Shown piece after piece: positions 27,176 to 36,314 of a stretch of DNA of 64,000 nucleotides. The number at the start of each line of letters is the position of its first letter. Within the stretch, counting starts at the first letter, position 1. Under the pieces are notes generated by a model. That model worked only from the letters and a program-made list of their open reading frames with translations. It made no database searches and was not told the origin of the DNA. The stretch is from an uncultured Microbulbifer sp. (GTDB lineage Bacteria > Pseudomonadota > Gammaproteobacteria > Pseudomonadales > Cellvibrionaceae). Location: contig NZ_CANLDD010000012.1 of the NCBI RefSeq assembly GCF_947489355.1, positions 1 to 64,000 of the forward strand, written 5' to 3'. The translations under genes and the position numbers were made by a program.

Positions 27176-27206
27176 CAACTATGCGAGATAACAGTAAGGA
27201 ACGGTA

Positions 27207-28469
27207 TTGAAACAGCTTCGCGCAATACGCGGAATGAACGACCTGCTGCCGGAGCAGTCTCCGGCCTGGCAGTATGTGGAGGCCACACTCAGCGAGCTCT
27301 TCGCCCGCTACGGCTACCGGGAAATTCGCACCCCCCATCTGGAGGCCACACAATTGTTCAGCCGCGCCGTGGGTGAGGCCACCGATATTGTTGAGAAGGA
27401 AATGTACACCTTCGATGACAAGAGTGGCGATAGCATAACCCTGCGCCCGGAGGGCACCGCGGGCACCGTGCGCGCGGCTATTCAGAACAATCTGTTGGGC
27501 CAGGCCCAGCGCCTGTGGTACTTCGGCCCCATGTTTCGCTACGAGCGCCCGCAAAAGGGCCGCCTGCGCCAGTTTCATCAGTTTGGTGTCGAGGTGTTTG
27601 GCATCGAAGGGCCGGATATCGATGCGGAAATCCTGATCATGACCGCGCGACTGTGGCGCCAGTTGGGTATCAGCGAGCATGTCTCCCTGCAGCTGAATTC
27701 TCTGGGAAATGCCGCCAGCCGCGCGGCCTACCGCGATGCGCTGGTGGGATACCTGAGCGAGCGCCGCGCGCAGCTCGATGAGGACAGCCAGCGCCGCCTG
27801 GAGCGTAACCCGCTGCGTATCCTCGACAGTAAAAGTGCACAAACCCAGGAACTGTTGGCAAATGCACCCTGTCTACTGGATTTCCTCGACGAGGAATCCA
27901 CCGCGCACTTGACCCGGCTGCGTGAACTGCTGGATGCTGCGCAGGTGAGATACGAGATCAACCCGACCCTGGTGCGCGGCCTCGACTATTACGACAAGAC
28001 CGTGTTCGAATGGGTCACCGGCAGTCTCGGCGCCCAAGGTACCGTCTGCGCCGGCGGCCGTTACGATGGCTTGGTGGAGCAGATGGGCGGCAAAGGCACT
28101 CCGGCGGTTGGCTTTGGTCTCGGTGTTGAACGCCTGGTGCTGATGCTGGAAACCCTGGGGGCGTTGCCGAAAACCCTGGTCCAGCAGGTGGACGCCTATC
28201 TGGTGGCGGTGGGGGATGTACAATCGGCCGCCCTGGCTGCGGCAGAGCAACTGCGTGACGCGTTGCCCTGGTTGCGCCTGCAGGCCCATTGTGGCGGCGG
28301 CAGCTTTAAGAGCCAAATGAAGAAGGCCGATAAAAGTGGTGCCGATTTCGCACTCATTATCGGTGAGAACGAGGCTGTAAATGGTCAGATCACAGTGAAA
28401 TTTCTGCGCTCCGAGCGGTCGCAACAAACCCTTGCGCCGGCGGATCTGGCGGCCCTGCTACAGAGCTGA
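27207..28469 (+). CDS. hisS: Histidyl-tRNA synthetase
   Basis: A 420-residue class II synthetase charging tRNA-His. Visible are motif 2 ([20 protein letters not shown]), the histidine-specific [15 protein letters not shown] and GGRYDGL segments, and motif 3 (GFGLGVERL), followed by the anticodon-binding domain (about 325-420). The start is TTG at 27207 with AAGGA 6 bases upstream, giving [15 protein letters not shown]. Confidence 0.97.
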   Translation: MKQLRAIRGMNDLLPEQSPAWQYVEATLSELFARYGYREIRTPHLEATQLFSRAVGEATDIVEKEMYTFDDKSGDSITLRPEGTAGTVRAAIQNNLLGQAQRLWYFGPMFRYERPQKGRLRQFHQFGVEVFGIEGPDIDAEILIMTARLWRQLGISEHVSLQLNSLGNAASRAAYRDALVGYLSERRAQLDEDSQRRLERNPLRILDSKSAQTQELLANAPCLLDFLDEESTAHLTRLRELLDAAQVRYEINPTLVRGLDYYDKTVFEWVTGSLGAQGTVCAGGRYDGLVEQMGGKGTPAVGFGLGVERLVLMLETLGALPKTLVQQVDAYLVAVGDVQSAALAAAEQLRDALPWLRLQAHCGGGSFKSQMKKADKSGADFALIIGENEAVNGQITVKFLRSERSQQTLAPADLAALLQS

Positions 28470-28539
28470 AGCAAATGATGGAGGGTGGCGGTGGATTCCG
28501 CCCGGAAAGTGAAAAAACAACGGAAAGGCAAATTACGCA

Positions 28540-29253
28540 ATGGCTGAGCATATTACTGAGCAAGAACAAATCGAAACCCTGAAACGCTGGTGGGCGGAGA
28601 ACGGCAGGGGCATTGTGACCGGTGTGGCCCTGGCTTTGGCCGGTTACTTTGGCTATCAATGGTGGCAGGGCGATCAGCGCGCCAAAGCGGAAGCCGCCTC
28701 AGATCTGTACCAGAGTTTTGTGGAGGCCGTCTCCGCCAACAACAACCAGCCGGATAACAAACAGCTGACGACCGCGAAGACGCTCGCCGAGCAATTGAAG
28801 AGCGATTTTGGCAGCCGTATTTACGCCAGCCAGGCCTCCCTGCGCCTGGCCGCCATTGCCGCTGACAGCAACAATCTGGAAGCTGCGCAGCAACAGTTGC
28901 AATGGGTGTTCGACAACAGCGGTGAGACCGCTTTGCAGTTGCTGGCCAAACGCCGTCTCGCCGCGGTTGTGGCCGCGCGGGGCAATCCGGATGAAGCCCT
29001 GGAGCTGGTCGCGGGTACTGTGCCCCCGGCCTTTGCCGCGCTCTATTCCGAAACCCGCGGTGACATTCTGAAGCAGAAGGGGAAAGATGCGAGTGCACAT
29101 GCTGCCTATGAACAGGCGTTGACCGAGCTGTTGCCGGAGCAGGCTGGCAGTGCCCAACTTCTGCGTCTCAAGGCCGATAGCCTCGCCGCCGCCAGCGGCG
29201 ATGGGATGCCGCAAGAGGAGTCAAGTGAGCCAACATCGGGGGGAGAGGATTGA
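28540..29253 (+). CDS. yfgM: YfgM family TPR inner-membrane protein
   Basis: A 237-residue protein with a cytosolic N-tail, one transmembrane helix (about 24-43) and a periplasmic TPR-like domain (family TPR_21), matching YfgM. In E. coli YfgM (also called AncA) associates with the Sec translocon and the chaperone PpiD. It is overlapped by bamB, whose ATG shares the final A of this gene's TGA stop, a strong sign of translational coupling. Order hisS-yfgM-bamB-der is conserved. Confidence 0.92.
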   Translation: MAEHITEQEQIETLKRWWAENGRGIVTGVALALAGYFGYQWWQGDQRAKAEAASDLYQSFVEAVSANNNQPDNKQLTTAKTLAEQLKSDFGSRIYASQASLRLAAIAADSNNLEAAQQQLQWVFDNSGETALQLLAKRRLAAVVAARGNPDEALELVAGTVPPAFAALYSETRGDILKQKGKDASAHAAYEQALTELLPEQAGSAQLLRLKADSLAAASGDGMPQEESSEPTSGGED

Positions 29254-30416
29254 TGGGATATCTGAAACACTCTGTGCGGCGCGCGGTGATTGCCGCCCTG
29301 GCATTTACTCTGGGCGCCTGCGCCTCCAACGATGAGAAGGAAGAGGTAGAGCCGCTCGAGTTGGTGGAAATCACCTCCAGCGTGTCGCTGCGCGAAGTCT
29401 GGTCTGCGGATGTGGGCAGCATTGATGTGAAGCGCTACGCCATGCTGCAGCCGAGCCTGTCCGATGACAGGCTAGTGGCTGCCAGCAGCGATGGCGAAGT
29501 CACTGCGTTCGAACGCAGCACCGGCACAACGCTTTGGGAAACCGATCTGGATGTGGAACTCAGTGGTGGTGTTGGCGCCGGACTCGGTATCGCCGTGGTG
29601 TCGGACTATCGTGGTCGCGCTGTGGCCCTGGATTTGAACAGCGGCAGCGAGCTGTGGAGCTACCAGGTATCCGGCGAGGTTGTGTCCGCACCAGCGGTGG
29701 GCTCGGGCGTGGTGGTGCTGCAAACCGTGGACGGCAAACTGGTTGGGCTGGATGCCGGCAGTGGAGAGGAACTCTGGAATTACAATACCAGTCTGCCGGT
29801 ATTGACCCTGCGCGGTACGGCAGCGCCCGTGATCAGTGGCGGTATGGTCATCGCAGGGCTCGACAACGGCAAACTGATTGCTCTCGATGCCCGCGATGGC
29901 ATTCCCCGCTGGGAACAGCGCGTTGCCATCCCCCAGGGGTCCGCGGAACTGGAGCGGGTTGTGGATATCGACGGCTCTCCGGTGGTGCGCGGCGATCTGG
30001 TCTTCGCGGCCAGTTACCAGGGGCGTGTTGTGGCCCTGTCCAAGGAGGGCGGTCGCGGTCTCTGGGCGCGGGGTGCTTCCACCCACCACGCGGTGGCAGT
30101 GGGCGGTGGCCACGTCTTTCTCAGTGGTGCCTCCGGCAGTGTCTACGCCTACAATGTGGGCAATGGTCAGATCGACTGGAGCAACAACGCGCTGTTGCGC
30201 CGTGAGCTGAGTGGCCCAGTGTATTTTGAGGATGTTGTGGTTGTCGGGGATCTGGAGGGCTACCTGCACCTGCTGGATCCCGGCACCGGCCAGTTTATCG
30301 GCCGGGAGCAGGTGGATGGTGACCCGATACGTATTCCCATGCTGGTGGACAGTGATCTGTTGTTTGTGCTGTCGGACGACGGCAAGCTGGTTGCCCTGCG
30401 CCTCACACGGGGTTAG
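29253..30416 (+). CDS. bamB: Outer-membrane assembly lipoprotein BamB
   Basis: A 387-residue lipoprotein of the BAM complex, which folds beta-barrel proteins into the outer membrane. The signal peptide ends in the lipobox LGAC (Cys near residue 20). The rest is an eight-bladed PQQ-type beta-propeller with repeated units such as SGSELWSYQ, SGEELWNY and GIPRWEQ. The ATG at 29253 overlaps the yfgM stop (TGATG). A hairpin follows before der. Confidence 0.95.
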   Translation: MGYLKHSVRRAVIAALAFTLGACASNDEKEEVEPLELVEITSSVSLREVWSADVGSIDVKRYAMLQPSLSDDRLVAASSDGEVTAFERSTGTTLWETDLDVELSGGVGAGLGIAVVSDYRGRAVALDLNSGSELWSYQVSGEVVSAPAVGSGVVVLQTVDGKLVGLDAGSGEELWNYNTSLPVLTLRGTAAPVISGGMVIAGLDNGKLIALDARDGIPRWEQRVAIPQGSAELERVVDIDGSPVVRGDLVFAASYQGRVVALSKEGGRGLWARGASTHHAVAVGGGHVFLSGASGSVYAYNVGNGQIDWSNNALLRRELSGPVYFEDVVVVGDLEGYLHLLDPGTGQFIGREQVDGDPIRIPMLVDSDLLFVLSDDGKLVALRLTRG

Positions 30417-30499
30417 TCCCCTGAAAAATAGTGTCGGCCAAGAGGGGTTCGCCATTGGAGCCGGAGCCTGAAAAAAGCTTGCCGACAAAATGTATTGAC

Positions 30500-30522
30500 A
30501 TCGCCCGCCCTGTGCGGGCGAT
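30500..30522 (+). terminator. Hairpin between bamB and der
   Basis: ATCGCCCGC (30500-30508) pairs perfectly with GCGGGCGAT (30514-30522) around a 5-base loop; the tail TGTATTTATT is only moderately T-rich. A perfect -35 hexamer TTGACA (30495-30500) abuts it, but no -10 stands at normal distance, so I call it a terminator or attenuator. Confidence 0.5.
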
Positions 30523-30552
30523 TGTATTTATTGGGCCAAAGCCAGAATCTGT

Positions 30553-31947
30553 ATGTTGCCAGTAATCGCCCTGGTCGGGCGCCCCAATGTGGGCAAATCC
30601 ACACTGTTTAACCGTCTTACAGGGCGTCGCGACGCTCTGGTAGCCAACTACGCAGGGCTCACGCGCGATCGCAAATACGGTGAAGCCGAAATTGACGGAC
30701 GCAAAGTGCTGCTTGTCGATACCGGTGGTATTAGCGGCGGGGAAGCGGGGATTGATGCGGTGATGGCGGAACAGTCCATGCAGGCCATCGAAGAGGCGGA
30801 TATTGTGCTCTTCCTGGTGGATAGTCGCGCCGGCCTCACATCGGCGGACGAGATGATTGCCGATCAGCTGCGCGTCCGCTCCAAGCAGACCTTCCTGGTC
30901 GCCAACAAGGTTGACGGGGTCAATCCGGATATTGCCCTGGCGCCTTTTTACGAGTTGGGCATTGGTGAAGTGTTTCCCACCACTGCGACCCAGGGTCGCG
31001 GTGTGCGCACCCTGATGCAGCGCGTGTTGGGAGACCTGTCTGAGCCACTTGAAGTCGCTCAGACTGAAGAGGCCACCGGCATCAAGATCGCCATCGTCGG
31101 GCGCCCCAATGTGGGTAAATCCACCCTGGTGAACCGCCTGTTGGGCGAAGATCGCGTGGTGGTCTACGACCAGCCCGGTACCACCCGCGACAGTATCTAT
31201 ATCAACTATGAACGCGATGAGAACCCCTATACCCTGATTGATACTGCCGGCGTCCGGCGCCGCAAGAATATCAAGGAATCGGTGGAAAAGTTTTCCATTG
31301 TCAAAACCCTGCAAGCCGTGGAAGACGCCAATGTGGTGGTGCTGGTGATCGATGCCCGCGAGGGGCTTGTGGATCAGGATATGCACCTGATGGGCGCTGT
31401 GATCCAAGCCGGTCGAGCCCTGGTGGTGGCCCTGAACAAGTGGGATGGGTTGGAGACAGACCATCGCGACTATGTCAAGGCGGAACTGGAGCGCCGCCTG
31501 CGCTTTGTGGAATTTGCCGATGTACACTTTATTTCGGCCCTGCATGGCACCGGTGTGGGCCACTTGTACAAATCCATTGAGGCCGCTTACCAGAGTGCTA
31601 CGGACAAACTGTCCACCAATCAGCTAACGCGGATATTGCGCTGGGCGGTCAGCGAACACCAGCCTCCGTTGGTCAATGGCCACCGTATCAAACTGCGCTA
31701 CGCCCATGCCGGTGGGCAGAACCCCCCGGTGATCGTGGTCCACGGCAACCAGACGGAGCAGGTGCCTGCGCATTATGTACGCTATCTGGAAAAGACTTTC
31801 CGCAAGGCCCTGGAGCTGCAGGGGACGCCGGTGAAGGTTGAATTTCGCACTGGTGACAACCCTTATGCCGGCAAAAAAAACAAACTGACTGACCGGCAGA
31901 AAGCCAAGAAGAGACGCCTGATGAAGTTTGTGAAAAAGAAAAAATAG
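30553..31947 (+). CDS. der: Ribosome biogenesis GTPase Der (EngA)
   Basis: A 464-residue protein with two tandem GTPase domains, each with a [10 protein letters not shown]-loop (first at residues 9-17, second near 182), DTGG/DTAG switch II motifs and NKVD/NKWD specificity motifs, followed by a KH-like C-terminal domain (about 360-464) with a lysine-rich tail. It is needed for 50S subunit maturation. Last gene of the bamB-der block. Confidence 0.97.
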   Translation: MLPVIALVGRPNVGKSTLFNRLTGRRDALVANYAGLTRDRKYGEAEIDGRKVLLVDTGGISGGEAGIDAVMAEQSMQAIEEADIVLFLVDSRAGLTSADEMIADQLRVRSKQTFLVANKVDGVNPDIALAPFYELGIGEVFPTTATQGRGVRTLMQRVLGDLSEPLEVAQTEEATGIKIAIVGRPNVGKSTLVNRLLGEDRVVVYDQPGTTRDSIYINYERDENPYTLIDTAGVRRRKNIKESVEKFSIVKTLQAVEDANVVVLVIDAREGLVDQDMHLMGAVIQAGRALVVALNKWDGLETDHRDYVKAELERRLRFVEFADVHFISALHGTGVGHLYKSIEAAYQSATDKLSTNQLTRILRWAVSEHQPPLVNGHRIKLRYAHAGGQNPPVIVVHGNQTEQVPAHYVRYLEKTFRKALELQGTPVKVEFRTGDNPYAGKKNKLTDRQKAKKRRLMKFVKKKK

Positions 31948-32126
31948 ATCTGCAGGATACAAGCCGCTGGGTACCACAGCATGTGCGCAGTACTCAAATG
32001 GAATGCGGGCATTCTCTGTTGTCACGGCTTCGGGCAATAATACCGGGTAGGAGTACATTAGGGGTTACTATCGTAGCAGGTGATCCCGCGTGAGGCGGGT
32101 ATCAGGGAAGACTTCACAAGGAGAAA

Positions 32127-33593
32127 ATGATGCTGGAGCTAAAGAACCCCGCGCTGTTGCGCACCGAGTCGTATATCAACGGTCAGTGGATCAATGCGGA
32201 TTCCGGTGCAACTTTCGATGTCACCGACCCGGCTACTGGCAGGGTGGTGGCCAAAGTCTCCGACCTGGGTGCGGATGAGACCCGCCGTGCGATTGAGGCG
32301 GCCTCCGCCGCCTGGCCCGCCTGGCGGGGCACTCCGGTCAAAGAACGGGCAAAAACCCTGCGCCGCTGGTACGACCTGGTGATTGCCAACACGGATGACC
32401 TGGCCAGGATTCTTACCGCAGAACAGGGCAAGCCCCTGTCCGAAGCAAAAACGGAAATTGTCTACAGTGCCAACTATATCGAGTGGTTTTCCGAAGAGGC
32501 CAAGCGTGCCTACGGGGACGTGATAGCGCCGCCTGCCGGTGATCGCCGTATTGTGGTCATCAAGCAACCTGTGGGGGTCACCTGCTCTATAACGCCGTGG
32601 AATTTCCCCAGTGCCATGATTGCCCGCAAGATGGCGCCGGCCCTGGCCGCCGGCTGCCCCTTTATCGCCAAGCCCGCCCAAGAGACACCGCTTTCCGCCC
32701 TGGCACTGGCGGTACTGGCGGAGGAAGCTGGCATTCCCGCAGGCATCTTCAATATTGTGACGGGTGAAAATGCACCCGCCATCGGCGCCGAGATGACCTC
32801 GAACCCGCTGGTGCGCAAATTCACCTTTACCGGTTCCACTGCGGTAGGCAAGCTGCTGCAGGCCCAGTGTGCGCAAACCATGAAGAAAACCTCGATGGAA
32901 CTGGGGGGGAATGCGCCGTTTATTGTCTTCGATGATGCGCATTTGGACGAGGCGGTGAAGGGAGCGATTATCTGCAAGTATCGCAATGCCGGTCAAACCT
33001 GTGTCTGCGCCAACCGCATTTTGGTGCAAGAGGGCGTTTATGAGGCATTTGCCAGTAAATTTACTGCAGCTGTGAATAACCTTACATTGGGTAACGGTTT
33101 TGACGGCCATACCGACCTCGGCCCGATGATTACTGCCAAGGCGATTAAAAAGGTGGAGTCACTGGTGGAGGATGCGCTGCAGAAGGGGGCTCAGACACTG
33201 GTCGCCGGTGGCCCCAGTGCCCTGGGCGACAGTTTTTATGCCCCGGTGGTGCTCGGTGATGCAAGCGATCAGATGAAGTTGTTCACAGAAGAAATTTTTG
33301 GGCCTGTCGCCCCTCTGTATAGATTCTCCACCGAAGAGGAAGCGGTTCGTATGGCGAACGATACGGAGTTTGGCCTCGCCTCTTACTTCTACTCCCGCGA
33401 TATTGGCCGTATCTGTCGTGTCGCCGAGGGACTGGAATATGGCATGGTGGGAATCAACGAGGGGGTTATCTCCAATGAGATGGCCCCATTTGGCGGCGTG
33501 AAAGAGTCCGGCCAGGGTCGCGAGGGTTCCAAATACGGGATCGGCGATTATCTGGAAATCAAGTATCTCTGTCTCGGTGGTATCGATCAATAA
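32127..33593 (+). CDS. gabD: Succinate-semialdehyde dehydrogenase (NADP+)
   Basis: A 488-residue aldehyde dehydrogenase closest to GabD, which oxidises succinate semialdehyde to succinate at the end of the GABA shunt. The catalytic Cys292 lies in NAGQTCVCANR, with an adjacent second cysteine two residues on as in GabD, and general base Glu258 is in SMELGGNAP. The cofactor-binding ITPWNFPSAM segment is at 155-164. AAGGAG precedes the ATG at 32127. No gabT or gabP is adjacent, so the substrate source is unknown. Confidence 0.9.
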   Translation: MMLELKNPALLRTESYINGQWINADSGATFDVTDPATGRVVAKVSDLGADETRRAIEAASAAWPAWRGTPVKERAKTLRRWYDLVIANTDDLARILTAEQGKPLSEAKTEIVYSANYIEWFSEEAKRAYGDVIAPPAGDRRIVVIKQPVGVTCSITPWNFPSAMIARKMAPALAAGCPFIAKPAQETPLSALALAVLAEEAGIPAGIFNIVTGENAPAIGAEMTSNPLVRKFTFTGSTAVGKLLQAQCAQTMKKTSMELGGNAPFIVFDDAHLDEAVKGAIICKYRNAGQTCVCANRILVQEGVYEAFASKFTAAVNNLTLGNGFDGHTDLGPMITAKAIKKVESLVEDALQKGAQTLVAGGPSALGDSFYAPVVLGDASDQMKLFTEEIFGPVAPLYRFSTEEEAVRMANDTEFGLASYFYSRDIGRICRVAEGLEYGMVGINEGVISNEMAPFGGVKESGQGREGSKYGIGDYLEIKYLCLGGIDQ

Positions 33594-33640
33594 GCGCAAC
33601 AAGGGGTTTAAAATAACCAGCCTGAAATCTATGCATTGTA

Positions 33641-34336
33641 ATGTCTATGGTTGTTGAGCCCATTGCACGGGTGTATTCCTGTTTCGGTGAAAAGTTTGGT
33701 GTTCCCCGGCAGCCCCGCCTCGCCGATGCCAGCCGTGCAAGTATTGAACTGCTGCCGCCGGTCAATGTGGCAGATGCGGTGGCGGGGCTGGAGGCAAACA
33801 GCCATATCTGGCTGGTGTTCCAATTCCATCGCGCTGCCGGGCACTGGTCTCCCAAGGTGCGCCCGCCGCGTCTCGGCGGCAACAGGAAACTCGGGGTACT
33901 GGCCACCCGTTCCCCCTTTCGCCCCAACAATATCGGTCTTTCGGTAGTGCGCCTGTTGGAAGTGCGCACTTCCCCGAAAGTGGAATTGATCGTCGCCGGC
34001 GTCGATCTGGTCGATGGTACGCCTGTGGTGGACATCAAACCCTATATCCCCTATGCCGATGCCGTGGATGAAGCCCAGAGTGCTTTTGCAGATTCTGCAC
34101 CGGCACTGACGCCGGTTACCATTCCCGAACCTATTCTGGCCCAGGCCCGGGCTTACCGCGATGGGTGGGGAACGGATCTTGCGAGTTTGATTGCACAGGT
34201 ACTGGCACAGGATCCAAGACCCGCTTACCAAAAATTGGCGCCAGGGCGGGTCTATGGGATGAAATTATGCAATTTCAATTTGTGCTGGCGCTATACCGAT
34301 CAGGGCATAGAGGTGGTCTCCCTGACCGAATTGTGA
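33641..34336 (+). CDS. trmO: tRNA (t6A37) N6-methyltransferase TrmO
   Basis: A 231-residue protein of the YaeB/TrmO family, a class with a single beta-barrel methyltransferase fold that methylates t6A37 to m6t6A37 in tRNA-Thr. Conserved segments are KFGVPRQPRL, GVLATRSPFRPNNIGLS (near residue 87) and DLVDGTPVVDIKPYIPYADA (near 125). Length agrees with E. coli TrmO (235). Convergent with the downstream M49-like gene. Confidence 0.95.
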   Translation: MSMVVEPIARVYSCFGEKFGVPRQPRLADASRASIELLPPVNVADAVAGLEANSHIWLVFQFHRAAGHWSPKVRPPRLGGNRKLGVLATRSPFRPNNIGLSVVRLLEVRTSPKVELIVAGVDLVDGTPVVDIKPYIPYADAVDEAQSAFADSAPALTPVTIPEPILAQARAYRDGWGTDLASLIAQVLAQDPRPAYQKLAPGRVYGMKLCNFNLCWRYTDQGIEVVSLTEL

Positions 34337-34418
34337 TCGCTCCTTCAGTGATGAGTGACAGGTGTGCTCAATAGTCAGTGGTGAAGAGAGGGTGAACCCG
34401 GCAATCACCTGGTTGATC

Positions 34419-34495
34419 CCCGGCCTGATTGATGGCCGGGTGAAACCTGGCTACCAGGCTAATTTTCGATGGGGAAAGGGGGCTTTCCTTTCCCC
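34419..34495. terminator. Three hairpins between convergent trmO and M49 gene
   Basis: CCCGGCC (34419-34425) pairs with GGCCGGG (34434-34440); CCTGG/CCAGG follows near 34446-34458; GGGGAAAGG (34471-34479) pairs with CCTTTCCCC (34487-34495). None has a strong T run, but placed between two convergent stop codons they probably act as bidirectional terminators. Confidence 0.5.
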
Positions 34496-34531
34496 GGTTC
34501 TCCTATCCTGCGGAGTACTTCAGTCCCATAA

Positions 34532-36250
34532 CTAGAGACCCAGTACGGCCTTACCCTGGATAAAGGTCACATCGACAGGAATATTCGCTTTCGCAAGGCG
34601 GTCCAGGTCAGCTTGCAGTTCCGGGCCAATCACGCCCTGCTCAGCGAGCAGGTTCTTGGCCTGCGCGTAGTCGCCATCCCCCTGAATGGTGAGGATCAGA
34701 CGGGACAGGTTGGTCATGGCTTGTTGCATTCGCTCGAAGTCCACGTTGTATTGCCCGGTGGTGGCATCGCGGGTAAAGGCACCCTGGTCTCTGAAGAAGT
34801 TGAAACGCACCATATTGGCCTTGCCGTGAGCACTGGCGGCACCAAAGCGTACACTGCGGAAGATTCCGGCAAGGAAAGTGACATAGTTGTCCATCAACTC
34901 GCCATCCTCGATCTCCCCCTTCTCGTACAGGCGCGTGACCATATATAGCCCGAGAATATCCGCCTTGCCTTCTTCCAGGGCGGAGGAAGTCTCTTTCAGC
35001 GCCTGGCGAACATTCTCGCCACCATTCAGGGTCTTTTTGATCCCGAGCCCGTGGGCCACTTCATGGAACATGGTGTTGGCAAAGAAAGCGGGGAAGGTGA
35101 TGTGTTTGCGTTGATCCGGAGCAATCAGCACATCGCTGATGGGCACCAGGATCTTATCGAATTTGGCGCGCATGGCATTTTTTAACTGCAGGCGGCGGGT
35201 GCCCTTGGCCAGTTGCACTTCTTCATCATTGGGTAGATTGATGGCAATGGTCTTGGAGCCGGCATTGCTGTGGCCCGCATAGAACAGCACGTCGTAGGCG
35301 TTCAGGTCGGAGTCCGTACCCGGCTTTTCAGACTTGTATTGCGCTTCAACCGGCAGACCCTTCTGCAACTCGGGTAAAAGCGCGGCAAACTTGGCCAGTT
35401 TTCCGCTCCAGGCCTTGTCCTTCAACAGGACATAGGATTCGTAGGCGGTGCGGTAGGCAAACAGCTGGTCCTCGTAGTTTTCAATAGGGCCGATCACCAC
35501 GTCGATCTCGTTTTCCTTCATATCCATCCAGGCCATATCACTGGGACGGAAATTGTCGGTCAGGAGTGCGTCTGCGCGCAGGTTCAGGTAGTGGGCAAAC
35601 GCCTTGTTCTCGGCTAATGCTGCGGCCTGGCGCAGAATGTCCGCGGCCTTCTTCAGTTCGGCATTGTAGGCATTGTGGTAAGGTATCAGTGCCAGGTTGC
35701 CGGTGCTATCGCGACGCACCAGGGAGTAGAGGCCGTCTTTTCCGGGTTGGTTCCAGTCATCAAATTCCTTGCGGGTCATATCTGCCGGATAAAAATTGGC
35801 GCCTGATGGTTTTGGCCCGTAACCGACAATAAACGGTTTGTTGCCGTTGAGACGGTCCCAGGGACCGTAGTTAATTTCGGCAAATTTGCGCGCGCGGCCG
35901 TCTTCGATATCCGGCAGCAGCACTTCCGCCGGGCCGTAGGATTGCAGCCAGAACAACCGATCCATAACTTGGCTGGCATCAATCAGCAGGCCGATCATTT
36001 TGCGCTGGTTGTCCGACAGTCCGCTCAGGTTCGCGGTGAGCTCTACCGGAACATAAATATCGAAACGCTTGTCTGCGTTTTCCACAGTCTGGCCGCTGGA
36101 GGGAGTCACAGTCTCCGACTCGACGATCTGCGCTTTAGCTTCGTCCCCGGAGATTTCCTCAGCCTGCTTATCCTTGGAGCAGCCGCCAATAAGTGCCAGT
36201 GCCAATAGTGCGGCAGCTATCCTGGTGGACGGAAAGGGAATAGTCATCAT
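34532..36250 (-). CDS. M49-like zinc metallohydrolase lipoprotein
   Basis: A 572-residue lipoprotein with lipobox IGGC (Cys24 from this start). The rest resembles the peptidase M49 / dipeptidyl-peptidase III fold. The zinc motif is HEVAHG near residue 396, followed about 30 residues later by EEGKAD, matching the EECRAD motif of DPP III. Classical DPP III has HEXXGH, with one more residue between the histidines, so this is a divergent branch with an HEXXH spacing. I chose ATG 36250 because AGG lies 7 bases before it; ATG 36265 would add five residues. Location would be periplasmic or on the outer membrane. Exact substrate unknown. Confidence 0.8.
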   Translation of the reverse strand: MMTIPFPSTRIAAALLALALIGGCSKDKQAEEISGDEAKAQIVESETVTPSSGQTVENADKRFDIYVPVELTANLSGLSDNQRKMIGLLIDASQVMDRLFWLQSYGPAEVLLPDIEDGRARKFAEINYGPWDRLNGNKPFIVGYGPKPSGANFYPADMTRKEFDDWNQPGKDGLYSLVRRDSTGNLALIPYHNAYNAELKKAADILRQAAALAENKAFAHYLNLRADALLTDNFRPSDMAWMDMKENEIDVVIGPIENYEDQLFAYRTAYESYVLLKDKAWSGKLAKFAALLPELQKGLPVEAQYKSEKPGTDSDLNAYDVLFYAGHSNAGSKTIAINLPNDEEVQLAKGTRRLQLKNAMRAKFDKILVPISDVLIAPDQRKHITFPAFFANTMFHEVAHGLGIKKTLNGGENVRQALKETSSALEEGKADILGLYMVTRLYEKGEIEDGELMDNYVTFLAGIFRSVRFGAASAHGKANMVRFNFFRDQGAFTRDATTGQYNVDFERMQQAMTNLSRLILTIQGDGDYAQAKNLLAEQGVIGPELQADLDRLAKANIPVDVTFIQGKAVLGL

Positions 36251-36314
36251 CGTTCTGCCTATCATTATCTTTTACCGGCGCCACATTAGTCGGGCTGTGC
36301 GAAATTATCAACCG

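Noticed and set aside
30495-30530. Promoter for der from the perfect TTGACA
   Set aside because: The only AT-rich -10 candidates are 22 or more bases away, beyond normal spacing, and the intervening sequence is a GC hairpin.
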